Notes: generated by a model from the sequence alone, not told the origin. A DNA stretch of 64,000 nt from JAGNZR01 sp051648365 (GCA_051648365.1 JBOFEZ010000139.1:16606-80605), one strand, 5' to 3'. Shown: positions 34,422 through 43,514, numbered from the stretch's first letter. Program-made: numbers and translations.

Positions 34422-34478
34422 TAGACTAAATCTATTTTTTAAATTTTCTGAAATAAAAAATATAAAAATTTATAAAAT

Positions 34479-34692
34479 TTGGTATAATATATTATCTAAT
34501 TTTTTTATTTAAAGGTGATAAAATGGCATGGTAGTTTTTAATTAAAAATAATCTAATTCACGAAAAAAAAATCGATATTACTTAAGAGTCAGCTATTTTT
34601 ACTGTAATTTTGAGCTGAGTAAAAAATAAACTTATTTGAATATGAACTCAATGATAAAAAAAGTGGCAGGAATAAAATTCCCGCCACTTTTT
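34479..34692 (+). other. Gene-free strip with an orphan promoter; possible small RNA
   Basis: No coding gene is recognised. On the plus strand TGGTATAAT (34479-34487 approx.) is an extended -10. About 25 bases later AAAGGTGATAAAATGGCATGGTAG gives a ribosome site and a three-codon frame (Met-Ala-Trp). A CAGCT/AGCTG hairpin can form near 34592-34618. The strip ends at the terminator at 34657-34694. A transcript of about 200 bases is possible; a decayed gene start is the other reading. Confidence 0.35.
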
Positions 34693-34694
34693 TT
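34657..34694. terminator. Terminator of the HMA gene, also in position for plus-strand transcripts
   Basis: Arms 34663-34672 and 34678-34687 around a 5-base loop, with A and T tracts. On the minus strand the tenth pair set is complete with one G-U; on the plus strand the same site is an A-C mismatch, so it is better built for the minus-strand gene. Confidence 0.85.
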
Positions 34695-34905
34695 ACTCTC
34701 CATGAATAGAAATCAAATCAAAATCCTCATCCGTAAGAAGTTGTGCTACTTTTTTCTCGTCAAACTTCTCATTTATTACAACTACTGCCTTTCCAACTTC
34801 CACTGAGATTATTTCTGTAATTCCTTCATAATCTCCAAGAACCTCTTTAACTAAATTTACGCACTTCATACATCCCATTCCACCAATTTCAATGACTTTT
34901 TTCAT
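34693..34905 (-). CDS. Heavy-metal-associated (HMA) domain protein, CopZ-like
   Basis: A 70-residue single HMA domain with the metal site GMGCMKC (MxCxxC), usual for small copper chaperones or free metal-binding domains, and a C-terminal DEDFDLISIHGE tail. The fold order beta-alpha-beta-beta-alpha-beta is visible. Copper chaperone is the likely role, but no copper ATPase gene is in the window. AGGAG five bases ahead favours ATG 34905 over GTG 34911. A palindrome overlaps its upstream region. Confidence 0.85.
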   Translation of the reverse strand: MKKVIEIGGMGCMKCVNLVKEVLGDYEGITEIISVEVGKAVVVINEKFDEKKVAQLLTDEDFDLISIHGE

Positions 34906-34917
34906 ACTCACTCCTTT

Positions 34918-34935
34918 TTTGAACGATTATTCAAA
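34918..34935. promoter_or_regulatory. Inverted repeat in the HMA/YeiH divergent region
   Basis: TTTGAA-CGATTA-TTCAAA is a perfect 6-6-6 repeat. The TGAA...TTCA spacing resembles sites of ArsR/SmtB metal-responsive repressors. It lies a few bases before the HMA gene and upstream of the YeiH -35. Confidence 0.35.
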
Positions 34936-34942
34936 TTTTCTA

Positions 34943-34971
34943 TTGACTATTTTGTTTAACAGTTATATAAT
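34943..34971 (+). promoter_or_regulatory. Promoter of the YeiH-family gene
   Basis: TTGACT (34943-34948), 17 bases, perfect TATAAT (34966-34971). Confidence 0.72.
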
Positions 34972-35003
34972 AATATGTAAAAAAAATAATTAGGTGGTGC
35001 TCT

Positions 35004-36020
35004 ATGATAACTTTACACGAACTTCTTCCCGGTGCCTCAGTATCTGTGGCTATTTATATTCTTGCAACTCTTATCGATAAAAAAATCCCTGGATTAGGTG
35101 CTGCATCCTATGCAATTTTGATCGGTCTTGTTCTTGGAAACACTCTTTTCAAAGATAGAAAATACGAAAAAGGAACCAAGTTTTGCGAGTCAAAACTTCT
35201 TGAATATTCTATTGTTCTTTTAGGTTCGACTCTCACTTTTAAAACTATTTTAGATTTAGGTATCAAAGGCGTAAGTTTTATTCTTATAACAATGACTTTA
35301 ACAATTTCTTTTTCATATTTTATTTCTAGAAAATTTGGTTTTTCTAAAAACTTTAGTTTGCTTATGGGAGCTGGAAACGCTATATGTGGATCTTCAGCAA
35401 TCGCTTCTTCTGCCAATGTATTGGAAACCAACTCTTCTGAAACAGGACTTGCAATAACTATGGTCAATGTAACTGGAACCATACTTATGTTCCTCCTCCC
35501 CCTTACAGTTGTTCCACTTTTTTTTGCAGGAAACACTCTTGAAAGTTCGGCTCTTATTGGAGGAATTCTTCAATCTGTAGGACAGGTTGTAGGAGGTGCG
35601 GCAATGATTAGCCCTGAAGTTGTAAAATTTGCCACAATTTTTAAAATTTTTAGAATAATTATGCTTACTTTTGTCCTTTTGGCTTTTTCACATCTGAAAC
35701 AAAAATCTTGTGTCCAAGATCCTATGGTAAAAGATGTTGAAAAAATCGAGAAAAAGAAAATAAAAATAAATGTCCCTTGGTATATAATAGGATTCTTTAT
35801 GATGTGTGTCATAGCTTCTTTTGGATTATTTCCTCAAAAATTGGTATCTTATTTCAAAATGTTCAGTAAGTTTTTTGAAATAACTGCTCTAGCAGCTATC
35901 GGTCTTAGGGTTAAATACGAAACAATTAAAAAAGAAGGAGCTAAATCACTTTTAGCAGGATCTACTATTGGAGTTTTTCAGATAATATCTGCAGTAATTC
36001 TTATAAAGTTAATATTCTAA
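35004..36020 (+). CDS. YeiH/UPF0324 family membrane protein, putative sulfate exporter
   Basis: Polytopic membrane protein of 338 residues with about ten hydrophobic segments. The family features are PGLGAASYAILIGLVLGN at the N-terminus, the conserved GAGNAICGSSAIAS block near residue 126, and GGILQSVGQVVGGAAM near 183. The family is annotated as putative sulfate exporters, on weak experimental grounds, so the substrate should be treated as unknown. It has its own promoter, diverges from the HMA gene, and its stop codon overlaps the disA stop on the other strand. Confidence 0.85.
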   Translation: MITLHELLPGASVSVAIYILATLIDKKIPGLGAASYAILIGLVLGNTLFKDRKYEKGTKFCESKLLEYSIVLLGSTLTFKTILDLGIKGVSFILITMTLTISFSYFISRKFGFSKNFSLLMGAGNAICGSSAIASSANVLETNSSETGLAITMVNVTGTILMFLLPLTVVPLFFAGNTLESSALIGGILQSVGQVVGGAAMISPEVVKFATIFKIFRIIMLTFVLLAFSHLKQKSCVQDPMVKDVEKIEKKKIKINVPWYIIGFFMMCVIASFGLFPQKLVSYFKMFSKFFEITALAAIGLRVKYETIKKEGAKSLLAGSTIGVFQIISAVILIKLIF

Positions 36021-37081
36021 TATTTTTCATGCTCTTCTATGGACTTAAGTCTCTTAAGTCCATTTTTTATTGCTTTAATTTTAAATTTGCTCATACCTTT
36101 TATTTCTGAAAGCTCATCCTCTGAAGCATTATGGAGTGCTGAAAGATCTTCGTAAATTGTTATTAATTTCTCAATATCCCTTTTATTCAATTTAGAGATT
36201 TTACTTAAAATTCTATATCCTTTGGGACTTACTCTGTTTTCAAGACTGCTATGTGTTTTTCGATATCCAAGTATCTGTGAAAATCTTTCCAGTTCTAAAA
36301 GTTCTATGTCTGTAAGTTTTTCAAGTTCTTGATTTATAATAGTTATATCTAGATCCTGTTTTTCAGAGTCGTAATAATCCTTTATAAAATTAGCCTTTTC
36401 ATCCTTAAGATTAAAAAGCAGTTCTTGCATCTGCAGATTTATAAGTCTTCCCTCAGTTCCAAGTTCTGCCACATATCCTGCCAACTCACGTTTTATACGA
36501 TATATCATCTCAAACCTCTGAATAACTGAAGCCACCTCATTTACAGTTACAAAATCTTCAAGTTCTAAAAGAGTAAGATTGGCAAGCTCTCTATCTAGAA
36601 CATTTCTATATTTTTCGAGAGTTTTCAAAGCCTGGCCCGCCTGTTCTACGACCACTGATATATTTTTTAATCTATACTTAAATTCTCCTTTGTATAGAGT
36701 TACAGATTTTTTTCTCTCTGAAATTGCTATTACAAGTTTATTAGTCTGTGATGCCATTCTTTCAGCTGTTCTGTGACGAGTTCCACTCTCGGTAGTCTTA
36801 AATGTTCTATCCGGATGGAGATGGACATTAGCATAGTATATTTTCTCGGCATTATCATCTAAAATTATAGCTCCATCCATTTTTGACAATTCAAAAAATT
36901 TCTCTGGAGTATATTTACAATCTATAAGAAAGCCTCCATCAATCATTTTTTTTATCTCTTCATTAAACCCTACAACTATAAGTGCTCCTCTTCCAGCTTC
37001 AAGAATATATGCAATTCCTTCTCTTAAAAGAGTGCCTGGTGTAACTAATGATATCAATTCTAATACTTCTTTACTATTCAT
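36017..37081 (-). CDS. disA: DNA integrity scanning protein, diadenylate cyclase
   Basis: Makes cyclic di-AMP from two ATP while scanning DNA for branched structures. The DAC domain shows DGA at residues 69-71 and RHR at 102-104. A helical linker follows, and C-terminal helix-hairpin-helix DNA binding (KISKLNKRDIEKLITIYEDL, SEIKGMSKFKIKAIKNGL). The longest frame starts at GTG 37093; I prefer ATG 37081 (354 residues), which has GGTGG ahead and overlaps radA by 8 bases. The radA-disA order is the same as in Bacillus. It converges with the YeiH gene, overlapping by four bases, with no terminator. Confidence 0.95.
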   Translation of the reverse strand: MNSKEVLELISLVTPGTLLREGIAYILEAGRGALIVVGFNEEIKKMIDGGFLIDCKYTPEKFFELSKMDGAIILDDNAEKIYYANVHLHPDRTFKTTESGTRHRTAERMASQTNKLVIAISERKKSVTLYKGEFKYRLKNISVVVEQAGQALKTLEKYRNVLDRELANLTLLELEDFVTVNEVASVIQRFEMIYRIKRELAGYVAELGTEGRLINLQMQELLFNLKDEKANFIKDYYDSEKQDLDITIINQELEKLTDIELLELERFSQILGYRKTHSSLENRVSPKGYRILSKISKLNKRDIEKLITIYEDLSALHNASEDELSEIKGMSKFKIKAIKNGLKRLKSIEEHEKY

Positions 37082-38462
37082 CTTTTCCACCACCCATCCT
37101 ATCCAGAACTTCTTCTAAATTATTCAAAAAGATTAATTTTAGTTTATATTTATTTTTTTCAATCTCTTTCTTATTGGCACTAGGAACATATACACCTTTG
37201 AATCCCAATTTTTCAAGTTCTCTTAATCTTCTTTCTATAAAAAAAACTTTTCTTATTTCTCCACGTAGTCCTAATTCTCCTATGGCTGCGATTTTCTGAC
37301 TCACAGCTATTCCTCTGTAAGTCGAAAGAAGAGAGATAAGAACTCCCAAATCTGCAGCTGGATCTTTCATAACTATTCCTCCTGGAACATTTATAAATAT
37401 ATCTTTTCCACCTATAGCCATTCCCATTCTTTTTTCTCCTATGGCTGTAAGAATCTGTATTCTGTTCTTATCATAACCTTGAACTATACGTTTAGGAATT
37501 CCTATACTCATATCTGTAAGAAGTGACTGAACTTCTAAAAGAAATACCTTACTCCCCTCAAGCACAGGAACCACTATGCTTCCTATGTTTTTTTCTTCTC
37601 TCTCACTCAGAAAAAATTCTGAAGAGTTTTTTACCTCTCGCATTCCATCTTCTTCCATGCTAAATACAGCCAGTTCATTTGTAGAGCCAAATCTGTTTTT
37701 ACTACTACGGAGAATTCTATAAAAAAGCCCCTCTTCACCTTCAAAGCTAAATACAGCATCCACCATATGTTCTAAAAGTTTAGGTCCTGCTAATTTACCA
37801 TCTTTAGTTATATGCCCTACAATAAAAAATGAGATATTATGCATTTTGGCCAATTCCACTATTTTAAGAGTGCATTCTCTTATCTGTGTCGGGGTTCCTG
37901 CTAAAGAATCGTATGTTCCATTATAAATAGTTTGAATAGAGTCTATCACTACTACTTTAGGTTTCTTTAAAATAATATATTCATATATTGCATTAATTTC
38001 TGTTTCAGACATAAAATAAAGATTTTTATTTTTGATTCCCAGTCTTTCACCACGATTTTTTACCTGGGTAGGAGATTCTTCTCCCGATATATATAATGCA
38101 TCTCCATATTGAGTATACTGATCTATTATCTGAAGAAGAAGAGTTGATTTCCCTATTCCTGGACTACCAGTAATTAAGACTACTTCTCCAGTTACAAGAC
38201 CTCCTCCAAGGAGTCTATCAAACTCTCCGATATCTGTCTTATATCTGAAGTTTTCTTCCACAGTTATTTCTTCAAAAGCAAAAACTTTCTTACTGCTTTC
38301 CTGAGAAGCTCCCAACTTTTTATTTATGTTTACGGCTCCAGCCGGAACTTCTATCTCCTCTTCAAAACTCCCCCATTCTCCACATTGAGGACATTTTCCT
38401 ATCCATTTTGCAGTTTTATATCCACATTCATTACAGATGTAAAAGCTTTTACTTTTTGCCAT
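37074..38462 (-). CDS. radA: DNA repair protein RadA (Sms)
   Basis: Branch-migration helicase-like protein acting in recombination. The N-terminal C4 zinc finger uses C10, C13, C24 and C27. Walker A GSPGIGKST lies at 99-107, the RadA-specific KNRFG motif in SSKNRFGSTNE near residue 255, and a C-terminal Lon-protease-like domain follows (IFINVPGGIVMKDPAADLGV). The 462-residue length is usual. It is between coaD and disA in a tightly packed run. Confidence 0.97.
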   Translation of the reverse strand: MAKSKSFYICNECGYKTAKWIGKCPQCGEWGSFEEEIEVPAGAVNINKKLGASQESSKKVFAFEEITVEENFRYKTDIGEFDRLLGGGLVTGEVVLITGSPGIGKSTLLLQIIDQYTQYGDALYISGEESPTQVKNRGERLGIKNKNLYFMSETEINAIYEYIILKKPKVVVIDSIQTIYNGTYDSLAGTPTQIRECTLKIVELAKMHNISFFIVGHITKDGKLAGPKLLEHMVDAVFSFEGEEGLFYRILRSSKNRFGSTNELAVFSMEEDGMREVKNSSEFFLSEREEKNIGSIVVPVLEGSKVFLLEVQSLLTDMSIGIPKRIVQGYDKNRIQILTAIGEKRMGMAIGGKDIFINVPGGIVMKDPAADLGVLISLLSTYRGIAVSQKIAAIGELGLRGEIRKVFFIERRLRELEKLGFKGVYVPSANKKEIEKNKYKLKLIFLNNLEEVLDRMGGGKDE

Positions 38463-38464
38463 AA

Positions 38465-38959
38465 CTATCTACTTCCTTGAGTTTTAATTTTATCTCTTAT
38501 TTTCATCTCTACATCTTCGTTGATATAATCTGAAAGTTTTCCTTCGTAATTAGCTATTTCTCTCACCACTGAAGAGCTTAGGTACATATACTGCTTGGAG
38601 GCAGGTATAAATATTGTTTCAGCTTTTCCTTTTGATATATCACCATTAGCAAAAGCTATTGTCAGTTCGTATTCATAATCAGAGACTGCTCTTAATCCTC
38701 TAATTATAAATTCTATTTTATTTTCCTTCATAAAATCCGTGAGAAGTCCCTGAAAATTTTTCACCTCTATGTTTTCTAAATCTCTTAAAGAGTTGATAAC
38801 CATAGCCGTCCTTTCTTCAAGAGAAAAAAGATAATTTTTATTAATATTATTCAGTACAGCAACTACTAATTTATCTGTCATTTTCGCTGCTCTCCTGATT
38901 ATATCTTCATGCCCTTTTGTAATAGGATCAAAACTTCCAGAATAAACTGCTATTTTCAT
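38465..38959 (-). CDS. coaD: Phosphopantetheine adenylyltransferase
   Basis: Fourth step of CoA synthesis, joining ATP and 4'-phosphopantetheine. The 164-residue nucleotidyltransferase has the TKGH motif at 14-17 after GSFDP, RGLRAVSDYEYE near residue 90, and SSSVVRE near 129. It starts after GAGGT and is two bases from radA. Being downstream of lipid genes and rng, its placement reflects the packed operon rather than pathway grouping. Confidence 0.97.
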   Translation of the reverse strand: MKIAVYSGSFDPITKGHEDIIRRAAKMTDKLVVAVLNNINKNYLFSLEERTAMVINSLRDLENIEVKNFQGLLTDFMKENKIEFIIRGLRAVSDYEYELTIAFANGDISKGKAETIFIPASKQYMYLSSSVVREIANYEGKLSDYINEDVEMKIRDKIKTQGSR

Positions 38960-38972
38960 TCGTCTACCTCTT

Positions 38973-40448
38973 CTATTTTATAAGAATAATTTCATACCAT
39001 TTTGAAATATCTCTATCTCTTATTTCTTCTAAAAGCACTATTTTTTTCCTTTTTTCTCCATAAGCTTTTATAAAATCTAAATATTCTTCTCTAATTTTTT
39101 TACAGAGTTCTTTCTCTGCAAATATTTTAATTCCAGAAAAATCATTATCTTTCATCACTATTCTTATTTCTCTCAATATATCTTCTACGAGTGCTTCTTG
39201 AGATTTTATCTTTCCATTTCCATTACACATAGGGCAGTTATCATAATAATAGTAACTTAGAGGATTTCCAGTTCTTTTTCTAGTCATTTCTATAAGATTT
39301 AAATCTGTAAAGTGAATTATACTATTTTTTATTCTATCGATTTTCAAAGAATTTTCAAATTCATTTAAAAGAAGATTTTTATTCTCTTCCTCTTTCATAT
39401 CTATAAAATCTATTATTATTATACCACCTATATTACGGAGCATGAGCTGTCTCGGTATCTCTTTCGCAGCCTCTAAATTAGTTTTCAGTGTCGTATTTTC
39501 TAATCCTATTTTAAGAGCATCTCTTCCTATATTTTTTCCAGTATTTACATCTATAGTTGTAAGTGCTTCGGTAGATTCAATTATCAGATAACCTCCACAT
39601 TCAAGATAAACTATTTTCTCCAGAGCTTTCCCTATCTCCTCTGTTATGTTGTATCTATCAAAAACATCTTCATAATCATCATAAAGCTTTATTTTTTTTC
39701 CGCTTCCCTGATCTCCGAAAGCATCCACGTAATTAAGAATATCTTGATACAGCTCTTCATCATTTACAATGAACTCATCTATATCTTCGCTAAAAACGTC
39801 TCTTACTATACGACTCACAAGGTCATTCTCACTATACAGCATATCTCCGACTTTGCTCGTTCTGACTTTATTTACAAGCTTTCCCCATCTTTTCAGGAGA
39901 TATTCCATCTCTCTCTCCAGGTGAAAATTCGGTTTATCAGTAGCTGCAGTTCTTATTATAACTCCAAAATTATCAGGTTTAAGCTTTGAAATCATTTTTT
40001 CAAGTCTTTCCCTTTCCTCAATATTTTCTATTTTTTTAGAAATAGAAATCTGATTTGTTCCAGGGACCAAAACCAAGAATTTCCCTGGAATCGTGCACTG
40101 AGTTGTTATTCTTGCACCTTTATTTCCAGTCGGTTCACTTACTGCTTGAACCAATACTTCCTCTCCCACAGCGAAATATTTATCTATACTTTTTCTTTTT
40201 ACATCACTGTTTTTTTCCTGCTGATATTCAGCCACGTTATCTATGTGCAAAAAGGCATTTTTTTCCATTCCGATATTTACAAAAGCAGCTTCCATTCCAG
40301 GTATTACATTGGAAATTTTCCCTTTGTATATATGTCCGTTACAGGCACTTTCGCCATCTCTTTCTACAAATATCTCCATTACCCGATTATTTTCTATTAT
40401 CACTGCTTTACAGCCGAAAATATCCCTGTTCAAAACTATCCTTTTCAT
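38973..40448 (-). CDS. rng: Ribonuclease G/E family protein
   Basis: Endoribonuclease acting in rRNA maturation and mRNA decay. The 491 residues match RNase G rather than the longer RNase E. The S1 domain is visible at GHIYKGKISNVIPGMEAAFVNIGMEKNAFLH, the catalytic DNase I-like part at TTIDVNTGK, and the zinc-link motif CPMCNGNGK (Cys-x2-Cys). No C-terminal scaffold region is present. Its ATG overlaps the stop of the radical SAM gene by four bases. Confidence 0.93.
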   Translation of the reverse strand: MKRIVLNRDIFGCKAVIIENNRVMEIFVERDGESACNGHIYKGKISNVIPGMEAAFVNIGMEKNAFLHIDNVAEYQQEKNSDVKRKSIDKYFAVGEEVLVQAVSEPTGNKGARITTQCTIPGKFLVLVPGTNQISISKKIENIEERERLEKMISKLKPDNFGVIIRTAATDKPNFHLEREMEYLLKRWGKLVNKVRTSKVGDMLYSENDLVSRIVRDVFSEDIDEFIVNDEELYQDILNYVDAFGDQGSGKKIKLYDDYEDVFDRYNITEEIGKALEKIVYLECGGYLIIESTEALTTIDVNTGKNIGRDALKIGLENTTLKTNLEAAKEIPRQLMLRNIGGIIIIDFIDMKEEENKNLLLNEFENSLKIDRIKNSIIHFTDLNLIEMTRKRTGNPLSYYYYDNCPMCNGNGKIKSQEALVEDILREIRIVMKDNDFSGIKIFAEKELCKKIREEYLDFIKAYGEKRKKIVLLEEIRDRDISKWYEIILIK

Positions 40449-41470
40449 TTTATTCCCCTTCGGAAAATTTCATCTCTCTTATATATTTTTCCATTTATAG
40501 ATATTTCATTTTCATCTATTCCTGATTCTATTTTTAGATTAAGTTTCCCCTGTAATCTATTCCTATTTTTTCCTTTGTTTCCTATTATTTTAGATCTATT
40601 CTTCTCATTACATACAATTTCTAGTTTTTTCTCTTTTTCTAGAATCTCTTTGAAAAAATCATAATATATTTCTCCTTCCACAAGTTCTCTAAAGGCTGGA
40701 TGAAATGGTCCTGCAACAATAACACCTTCTTCTCTTAAATCATCTGAAGGTTGAAGACCAACTCTTATTACATTTATGCCGTTCACTATAAATAAAGAAT
40801 ATATTTTTTTAGTTATATCTATTGCAGATTCTAAAGTAAGAGGAAGATACCTTCCCTCTCTATACATGTTCTCCATCTCAGTATCTTTCAAAACCAAAGA
40901 TGGATATATTCTTATCATATCTGGTTTCATCTCTAGGGCCTTTTCAGCGGTAAAGTAATCTTTGTTATAATCACTTCCCGGAAGCCCTACCATAAGCTGA
41001 ATACCTATCTGGATACCGTATGATTTTATTTTTTTAACCGCTTCTTCAACTGCTGACACTGGATAATTTCTTTCTGTAAGATCCAACACCTTCTGGTCTA
41101 AAGATTGAACCCCCAACTCTATTACTTTTACACCATTTTCTTTTAGCTGTGTAAGTATTTTATCATCTATACAATCTGGTCTTGTTGATAATCTGATTCC
41201 TTGAACTCTTCCCGAGTCCATATAACTTTTTACTACTTCCAAATATTTTTTTTGAAGTTCAAAAGAGATGCCTGTAAAAGTTCCACCAAAAAATGCCACC
41301 TCTATACTTGTATTTTTAGGAAGATAACCCAAATACTCATCTATTATCTCCTTTACCTCTTCAGGTGTGATATCTGTTTCTACGCCGTTAATTTTTTGCT
41401 GACTACAGAAAACACAAGAATTTGGGCATCCTACATGATTTATAAAAATAGGTATATTATAATGCCTCAT
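40445..41470 (-). CDS. Radical SAM protein, Elp3-like without acetyltransferase domain
   Basis: A 341-residue radical SAM enzyme. The cluster cysteines are in HVGCPNSCVFCSQ (Cys-x4-Cys-x2-Cys, residues about 15-22), followed by AFFGGTFTGI and the ELGVQSLD and LMVGLPGSD blocks of the Elp3/COG1243 type. The C-terminal acetyltransferase domain of true Elp3 is missing. Substrate unknown; tRNA is a reasonable guess because of its relatives and the neighbours rnc and rng. It overlaps rnc by 14 bases and rng by 4, so the three are translationally linked. Confidence 0.83.
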   Translation of the reverse strand: MRHYNIPIFINHVGCPNSCVFCSQQKINGVETDITPEEVKEIIDEYLGYLPKNTSIEVAFFGGTFTGISFELQKKYLEVVKSYMDSGRVQGIRLSTRPDCIDDKILTQLKENGVKVIELGVQSLDQKVLDLTERNYPVSAVEEAVKKIKSYGIQIGIQLMVGLPGSDYNKDYFTAEKALEMKPDMIRIYPSLVLKDTEMENMYREGRYLPLTLESAIDITKKIYSLFIVNGINVIRVGLQPSDDLREEGVIVAGPFHPAFRELVEGEIYYDFFKEILEKEKKLEIVCNEKNRSKIIGNKGKNRNRLQGKLNLKIESGIDENEISINGKIYKRDEIFRRGIK

Positions 41471-42167
41471 TTACTTTTACTCCAATTTTTTTTATCATAT
41501 CTTTTGCTGCTGCTTGCTCTGCAAGTTTTTTGTTTTTTCCCATCCCTCTACCTGAAATATCTATTCCAATTTTCACCACAATTTCAAAGATTTTCATATG
41601 GTCAGGACCCGATTCTGCAACAACCTCGTAAGTCGGAACTATTTTTTTCTCTTTTTGAGTATACTCTTGAAGTATCGTTTTATAGTCCAATATTTCATCG
41701 TTCGTATCAATATTATCTATCCAATATTTCATGTGTTTGAGGGCAACCTCTTTCACACCCTGAAAGTCTGAATCAAGGTATATTGCACCTAAAACAGCTT
41801 CAAAAACATCTCCTAAAATTGAAGTTCTTTCTCTTCCCCCTGTCATTTCCTCTCCTTTACTTAAAAGAAGAAACTCTCCCATGCATAAACCTTTAGAAAC
41901 TCTAGCTAAAACTGGCTCACTTACTGCCATAGATTTTATTTTTGCCAATTCTCCTTCTGTCGAATTGGCAAAAATTTTATAAAGATATTCAGCAACAACA
42001 AGATCTAGAACTGCATCACCTAGCAGTTCTAGTCTCTCATTGTTTATATTTTTATATTTCCAGTTTTCATTTCCGTAAGATCTATGAATAAGAGCATTTT
42101 TCAACAGTTTTTTATCTCTGAAACTATAACCTAGTCTTTCTTCCAGCTGTTTTATATCTCTATTCAT
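41457..42167 (-). CDS. rnc: Ribonuclease III
   Basis: Cleaves double-stranded RNA in rRNA and mRNA processing. The signature ERLELLGDAVLD is at residues 44-55, with the second acidic site in GDVFEAVLGAIYLD near 120. The C-terminal double-stranded RNA-binding domain includes GRGMGKNKKLAEQAAAKDMI. The 236-residue length is usual. It follows fabF by 14 bases; the acpP/fabF-rnc neighbourhood is widespread in bacteria. Confidence 0.97.
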   Translation of the reverse strand: MNRDIKQLEERLGYSFRDKKLLKNALIHRSYGNENWKYKNINNERLELLGDAVLDLVVAEYLYKIFANSTEGELAKIKSMAVSEPVLARVSKGLCMGEFLLLSKGEEMTGGRERTSILGDVFEAVLGAIYLDSDFQGVKEVALKHMKYWIDNIDTNDEILDYKTILQEYTQKEKKIVPTYEVVAESGPDHMKIFEIVVKIGIDISGRGMGKNKKLAEQAAAKDMIKKIGVKVNEAL

Positions 42168-42181
42168 TTTTTCTCCCGATA

Positions 42182-43420
42182 TTATTTATATTTTTTCATA
42201 GCTATTACTGCATTATGTCCACCAAATCCTAAAGAATTTGAAAGTCCTACTTTTATCTCTTTTTTCACTAAATGGTTTGGCACATAATTAAGATCCAAAT
42301 CAGGATCTGGATTGTCATAGTTTATTGTAGGTGGAACCACCTCTTCATAAATAGAAAGCGCTAGTATAGCTGCTTCTATTCCTCCTGCTGCTCCAAGTCC
42401 ATGACCTGTTGCTCCCTTCGTAGATGAAACCAACAGTTCCTTTGCATGATCTCCAAAAACACTTTTTATAGCTGCAGTTTCATTTCTATCGTTAGCAGGA
42501 GTCGATGTTCCATGAGCATTGATATAATCAACTGCATTATAATCTACACCAGCTTCATCCAGAGCCATTTTCATAGCTCTAGCTCCTCCTTCTCCTCCTT
42601 CGGCTGGAGAAGTTATATGGTATGCATCACATGTCTCTCCATAACCTATTATCTCAGCATAAATTCTTGCCCCTCTTGCTTCCGCTGCTTCCATCTCTTC
42701 AAGAATAAGGACTCCAGCTCCTTCTCCCATAACAAACCCATCTCGGTCTGCTGTAAATGGTCTTGAAGCTTTTGTAGGATCATCATTTCTAGTAGAAAGT
42801 GCTTTCATGTTGGCAAAAGCATTTAGAGCAAAAGGTGTTATTGAAGCCTCTGTACCTCCAGCTATCATTACATCTGCTCTTCCCATTTTTATAGCTTCAA
42901 AAGCATCTCCTACCGAGTTTGTTCCTGCTGCACATGCTGTAACAACCGCTTTATTTATTCCTTTCGCTCCAAAGTATATCCCAACATTTCCTGCGGCCAT
43001 GTTAGAAATCATAGCTGGAATTGTAAATGGCGATATTCTTTTCGGTCCTTTTTGAATCATTGAATAATATTGTTCTTCAAAGATTTCCATTCCACCAATA
43101 CCTGAAGATATTATTGTTCCAACTTTTTCTGCATTTTCTTTTGTAATTTTGAAGTTAGCATCCTCTAATGCCATTTTTGTAGCTGCTATTGCAAACTGAG
43201 TATTTCTAGCTAATTTTTTTATCTCTTTTTTTTCAATTCCATAATCTGTTGGATCAAAATTCTTTATCTCTGCCGCAATTTTTACCGGCATCTCTGTTGT
43301 ATCAAAAGCCTCTATATAGCTTACTCCTGTTTCTCCAGCTTTTATTCTTTCCCAAGTTTTCTGAGCATTTGTTCCAAGGGCAGTTACCATTCCCAATCCT
43401 GTTACTACTACTCTTCTCAA
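42182..43420 (-). CDS. fabF: 3-oxoacyl-[acyl-carrier-protein] synthase II
   Basis: Elongates acyl-ACP by condensing with malonyl-ACP. Catalytic C163 lies in TACAAGTNS; the two histidines are in NAHGTSTPAND and KGATGHGLGAAG. The start is TTG 43420 with GGGAGG seven bases ahead (MRRVVVTGLG, 412 residues). The longer frame to 43435 has that ribosome site as codons. It is separated from acpP by a hairpin. Confidence 0.97.
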   Translation of the reverse strand: MRRVVVTGLGMVTALGTNAQKTWERIKAGETGVSYIEAFDTTEMPVKIAAEIKNFDPTDYGIEKKEIKKLARNTQFAIAATKMALEDANFKITKENAEKVGTIISSGIGGMEIFEEQYYSMIQKGPKRISPFTIPAMISNMAAGNVGIYFGAKGINKAVVTACAAGTNSVGDAFEAIKMGRADVMIAGGTEASITPFALNAFANMKALSTRNDDPTKASRPFTADRDGFVMGEGAGVLILEEMEAAEARGARIYAEIIGYGETCDAYHITSPAEGGEGGARAMKMALDEAGVDYNAVDYINAHGTSTPANDRNETAAIKSVFGDHAKELLVSSTKGATGHGLGAAGGIEAAILALSIYEEVVPPTINYDNPDPDLDLNYVPNHLVKKEIKVGLSNSLGFGGHNAVIAMKKYK

Positions 43421-43480
43421 AATAATACCTCCCAAATAATTTCTATTTTTTTAAAATTTATTATTAAATAAATACAAATA

Positions 43481-43503
43481 AAGGGGTATTTACAATACCC
43501 CTT
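43481..43503 (-). terminator. Hairpin between acpP and fabF, weak terminator or processing site
   Basis: AAGGGGTATT/AATACCCCTT is a perfect 10-bp stem with a 3-base loop. The minus strand after it is TTTATTTGTATTT, a poor T-tract, so partial read-through is likely. Confidence 0.6.
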
Positions 43504-43514
43504 CTTTTTATCTA

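Noticed and set aside
34505..34530. Met-Ala-Trp frame as a tryptophan attenuator leader
   Set aside because: No downstream biosynthetic gene on the plus strand within reach and only one Trp codon; kept only as part of the small RNA note.
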